64,000 nt of DNA, taken from positions 248,001 to 312,000 of the forward strand of contig NW_027040888.1 of assembly GCF_037179485.1 (NCBI RefSeq). The letters are read 5' to 3'. This DNA comes from Ochlerotatus camptorhynchus. Taxonomy: Eukaryota > Arthropoda > Insecta > Diptera > Culicidae. Shown here piece after piece: positions 46,601 to 52,600 of this stretch. Position numbers and translations under genes: made by a program. The notes under the pieces are model-generated. The model was given only the letters and a program-made list of their open reading frames with translations. It had not been told where the DNA came from and searched no databases. Numbering within the stretch: the first letter of the stretch is position 1; every line of letters starts with the position of its first letter.

Positions 46601-49600
46601 CAAACACTGCAAATTAGTTTTACTCAAAAAAAGATTCTGACGTCTTCAAAGGCACTCGGAACATTTCGGATGTGGTCATTGGGATCTTGGCCAGGGCTGA
46701 CAAATGTCATTTTCAATGACAGATTTCAAGCGATATTTACAGAGATATTTCTGTCACTTGATTTTTTTTGTCTTGACAGAACGTGACAGTGTTGTTAACA
46801 TTGCTATTACTATCTCATTTATTAATATTATTGTTACTTGTACCTCGGAAATCTTAAACATACATTCACTCTACCGATTACATACTGTTGCTTGCCATCT
46901 AAATCAGTTAAAAATGTTGATGCCAAAGCCGTATGACACCTTGACCTCAGACTTTAAGAACATCTACTGAAATTTAAGAAAAAAACCCCTCTTTCCTCTT
47001 TTCGACCGGTTTTTCACTTTATGTAAGGCTTGTCATAAGCGAACCCCACCCGACAGAAGTTTCGTCAATAATTCCAGATAGAGCTGAAATTAGGACGTAA
47101 CAGCTTTTGTAAACTTTGACTTCTCTCGATGATTTCTAGGAATTTATGGCACGCCCCCGCAAGCCAATATAACCATCGGGTAGGGGAAGATTTGGGCGAG
47201 CCTTGACTTTCTAGTAATCATCGAGAGAAGTCATTGTTTACAAAAGCTGTTACGCCCTAATTTCAGCTCTATCTAGAATTCCATCAATATTTGATTAATG
47301 AAAATTAATTTTTTCCCATGTGGTGGTTCCCTCCTCAGGGTGTAACGTACCAATATAACTAATGGGCGAGGAGGAAGTAGGAGAAAGTAATCTGTTCTAC
47401 ATTTCTTTCAACGAATTTCAATAAAATTTGCCTAATTTTCTCGAATTTGTTTTGGATAAATTCGATTCGAATGAATGTGTTCGAATTATCGAGCATTATG
47501 CTGATATTATTTTTAGTGTGTAGTGTGATGTGAACTGTCACTTCCTGAGCACCTGTGATTGTTTCACCCTTCAACCTTCAAGTTCCAACTCTGGAAGCAA
47601 CGAAAATATCTGCACGGAGGACTGGTGACCTAATTGACTACTGGCGTTGATGGCCAAACGTGACCATAGATGCCGTGTCAATTCTTATGTTCACCGGATG
47701 CCAGGGTTGTCCAAATCGTAGTCCGTGATCTCGAAGCGACTATACCCAAGTCAAAGATGAATGCAGTTCCTCTTTTTTAAATATTTCTAGAAGACTTCCT
47801 TTACATGATGGTTATGTTGGTTTGTGTGGCCGTGCCTTGATTTCCTAGTAATCATCGAGAGAAGTAATTGTTTACAAAAGCTGTTCGCACTACTTCCAGC
47901 TCTATTGGGAGATTGCCGTAAAAGCTCGACACAGATGTCGCTACTGCATGATGATGATAATGTTGACAGACTGCATATAAAATTCGTGACAATTAGCGTT
48001 AAATCATAATTTTTATCAAGCCTGTGAAAAATCCTTCCAATATAACATTCGAATTAAAGAAGAAAACATTTTTAAGATCAGACTGATGTGCATCTTTGAC
48101 TTTTGCAGATGAACTTTCATAAGATACATTCATTTCATTTCGCGGCTCCATCAATGCTGCATCGTAAATATGATGTAAACAGAAGTAAATTGCTCAATTA
48201 CTCAAAATAAAGATGATTTTTCATCTTGTTATCACTTTGAAAACCATCTAGCACAATTTTATAGTATGGTGCGTGTTGAGTAAATCAAGTTCCGTTGCGT
48301 TTTTCGTCGAAAATTGTGAGTATTAATATGTTTGCCTAGAAAAGGCCAAAATGAACATTTATTGAATATTGGCGTCCTATACAACCAATTCTGGGGACCG
48401 TTGGGTGGGTTCGCCGACTTGGGTACCACATCGATATTCAGCCGCTCCATCTCCTCTAACGATCGCTTCGAGTAGTGGACCGACGCCAGATCCGGCCAGA
48501 ACACCGCGTCTTCGCCCTTATGGTATTCTTTGATGAACGACGCAACTTCCGGCAGGCATTTTGTACTATAAATTTCCCCGTTCACGGCCAGTCTCGAGCG
48601 AAAGAAGAGCGGCTTTGACATCCCCTTTTCGCTGATTGTCAGCCACAGCAGCACCTTCTTGGGGAACTTGGTGTGTGAAATGAACTTCACCTCGGAGCTC
48701 ATTTCCTTCGTGGGGGAAGTAAAATACGAAGTGCCCTGAATGTCGTTGCCACCCAGTGTGAGATAGGCCTCGTCGTTCATCACCACCGCCACGTTGCGAT
48801 TCACCGGGAAAAACGAGTTGACCATCTTATTCAGCTGCTGCCGCTTCCTGACATGTATGTTCATGTTCGTCAGGTACTTTTTGCACCGACCTCCCGGCCA
48901 GAGTTCGCGCAGCGATGTAGCCACTTTTCCCTCGGTCTTCCACTTCATCATCCTTTGGAGCTTCTTGTCGCTCAGGGTCGTCGGCCGTCCGGGACCGGGC
49001 TTTCTTTCGATGCTCTGATTGTTGTCTAATAGTGCCAAGATGTTGTAGATACCGGAACGTCGTCCACAAAGTGCCGCACGATGTCCGTTTTCGACGCGGC
49101 GGGGTGCCGTTCTTTGAACGCGCACACTTCTGAACGGAGTTGCTTCACTGTTTTTGCCATCAAGGTTAGAGTTCGACTGATAGAGCTGTCAAATTTTGTC
49201 TGCTGACTCATGGGTTACTATGATTGATGCTGCATGGGTAGTTTCGTCAGCACGGGTGAAGGTAAACCCATGAAAAATAGACAATTTTTGTCCATTTTAT
49301 TAAATGCAAACGTAACACGTATGAAGTAACATAAAAACACTTTGAATGTTCCGGAAGTAGTCTAAAGACATTTTCACTGGAATACAGAAATAACTTTCAG
49401 GATAGCCCAGTAGCGCTGATGATCACCTTTCCGTGGTGTGTTACTGGTATAAGATCTACCACCGAAGCATGGTCCTAACAACTTCAAACTAGGGATAATC
49501 AAAGGAACACGTCAGTCCTTGTTATTTTTTATGCCTTGGTAAACACCAATACCAATACACATACTGCACAATTTAGACTGATGCAAAATTTGAAACTTTC

Positions 49601-52600
49601 GCTCCACAGTGCTCAAACGGTTTCAAATCAGGTCCTGATTAGCCTCCCAAAATTTAAACTCATTTGGTAAGAAACTGACTTGGCACAAACTATTCGAAGC
49701 TTATATGGAAATTACTATGGGAAAACCAAACTTTTTGTTTATTGTCTTCTACCCATTTTCCATATTGATTTTTCGAAAATTTCTATAACTATTCTCACGG
49801 GAAATTTTCTCAGATACAACTTTGCGGAATATCGTTTTTCAGCCAAATGTCAAATTAACTGTTTAAGAGATTGATAATTTTATGGCATGATCAAGCAGCT
49901 GTTATGTGGGCAACACTGTATTCTGCAGTGTGACATAGTAGACATGATATTTGTGCTCTATTCTTTGCACCAGAAACACCAATGTTGCCTGCTGAACAGG
50001 TAAATGATCATAATAATAGGACATAAGACTTGAATCATTAATAACTTTTGTTCCTTACATTTGATTGAAAAGTAGTTTTCAACAAAGTTGTAACTGAGAA
50101 AATTTGCTACAATTACTGCTATCATTTTTAAAAGCATAGTGATGTGGTGAATTGTTAGATATATATGACCAAAAACATAAGTTTTCCCATAGTAATTCCC
50201 ATATAAACTTGAAATGGTTTGTGCCAAGTCAGTTTCTTACTAAAGTAGTTCAAATTTTGAGAGGCTAAGCAGGACCCAATTTGGAACCGTTTAAGCACTG
50301 TGGAGCGAAAATTTCTAATTTTGCATCAGTCTACTGCACATGGTGCGCAGCTACACAACGATGAAAAGTTGTATTCGAACTTATTGAACACCCTGTATTA
50401 GTGACAAGACTCGGTGACTTCCATAAAAAAGTAACAAGGACTAAGATGTGTTCCTTTGATAACTGAAATATCCTGTTCCCCTAGTTTGAAGTAGTCAGGA
50501 CTAGGAATCTGTGGTAGATCTTACATCCCGTAACGTACCACGAAAAGGTGATCTACCCACGTTACGGGGTGTAGTTTCCGATAGATATCATCTCAAAAAG
50601 CAGCAATGACATCTGATGAACAATGAATGCAGAAGCTTGACTAAATCATAGAGGTTACTCTAATACCAGAAGGTCCCGAAGAAACGTGCTCAACTTTTTG
50701 GCTCAGCTCTGGTACTCTCTTCGATCCCAAGCTATTCGATGCACGAACCCCTCATTTAATCTGTCAAACTTTCATAGCGAATCAAAACAAACATAGTGTA
50801 GTACTAGAACTTTGACTAGAATGGAGTACGTTAATCGATTTACTTGGGACCAATAGGCTAGTCAAGTAGTGAGCCAATTTGAAATCGTTAGTTTCCACCG
50901 GTTGGTAGGTCACTCCGCACACCAATCTTTGGTCATCTTTTTTGTCAGTGTGCCGCAGGATTTTCCGGTCATAGAGCAAGCTGCGATTGTTTGTAAAATA
51001 CCCATCCCAGCAACCCGGTATTTCTGAAACCTTGAAAAAACATTAAGGTGTTTTGTGTTCATAGGATAATAAAAGTCTTGTGTTTTAGGCTTTTATAATG
51101 CCCTCAAAGGCAGACCAGAAACCTAGCCTTTTGTGACGTTAAAAGCCACGGTCTATCAGCAACAATCAATACAAAACTAACGATTTTAAATTGGCTCACT
51201 ACTTGACTAGCCTATTGGTCCCAAGCAAATGATTAACGTACCCTATTCTAGTCGAAATTTTAGTACTACGCAATGTTTGAGGGGTTAAACGAGGGGTTAG
51301 TGAATTTTCCTATGTTTCGAGGGGTGAATCGATCAGCTTGGGGCCGACGAGAGTACCAGAGCTAGGCCAAAAAGTTGAGCACGTTATTTCGGGACCTTCT
51401 AGTCTTAGAGTTACCTCTATGCTATCAGCGGCCGGTAAGAGTTGGAACCGGTGGGGAATATTGTTAGAGACCGTCTATAGGGGATGAGGAATAGACTTCT
51501 GTAGTTTGTATTGTGTTATTTGCAGCATTATTTGAATTAAAGATGCAAATGGGGTCTGACTAACTGCCTCTCTTCTCTTGAGCCCACTCTATTACCTACA
51601 TTTCGTATTTAGATCTATAAGTGAACTGCTGGTCTGAGTTCCTCTGGTATATTCAATTAGAGGATGTTTCTGAATATACAGTTAAACAGTACGTAATGTT
51701 GTGAACAACTCAAGGGGTGGTCACTCTACACACTTATTTTGTGCCAACATTTTTCTCAGTGTACCTCAGTGTGCCGCAGCTGTACAGGCAGTGCCAAGAA
51801 GTCATTGAACTGACTTTTGTTTGCTTGTGAATAATGTCTTGTTTGGCAACCCGGTATTTGAACAGCTCTTGTTTATGTTTTGTTTTTCAATGTTTTCAAA
51901 AACGACACGGACTCCATCTTCAAGGATGCCTGCAACTGACGAGCTCCGTTGCTACACGATCCTTCCGGCGTAAGTCCCACCCCGCACAACGAACGTCAAT
52001 CATTAGTCAACCAGCCCTTCTGGGAGCCGGCGAAGGAAACATATTTGCACCGATTTTTTTACCGCCCGAGTATCATCCGTCGGAAAACTGGAAACCAACA
52101 TCGGCCGGACCACACGTCGGACTGACGAAGGGCCGACCCGATGACCCGAAACGGACCATCCAACTTCATTCAACCGGCACAGCAACAGGGCGCAGTGATG
52201 ATGGTCTACGGACTCAGTACCGCCATGGTCCAGATGGGAGACGCCATCGCAGTCGAACGCAGCATCCAGCACTTGAACAACATTGAATTAATGGAAATGA
52301 TGGTAGCAAAATTCAAATAGCAATTTCCAAGCAGAACTATATGCCAGAGTCCACCAACCCGTATACTCTGCCGGACAATTCGATCATCTTCAAGGTGTAC
52401 AGCACCTCCAAGAACAATCGCTTCCATTCCCGAACAAGTTTCTCCACTTCTTCAATACCCCACCCGGTATGTCCGAGGATCTGCTTCTGACTGCATTCAC
52501 CACCAAGGACTGCCACCCGTCGCAAGTGCGAATGTTCCCGCTGAAATTGGAACGTTCCTCCTTGGAAAGATCGAGTTCCCGAGTGAAGACCTGGCGGTGT

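Noticed and set aside
49680..50227. Two short frames starting MAQTI and sharing sequence
   Set aside because: They are the two mirror arms of the foldback, not paralogous genes.
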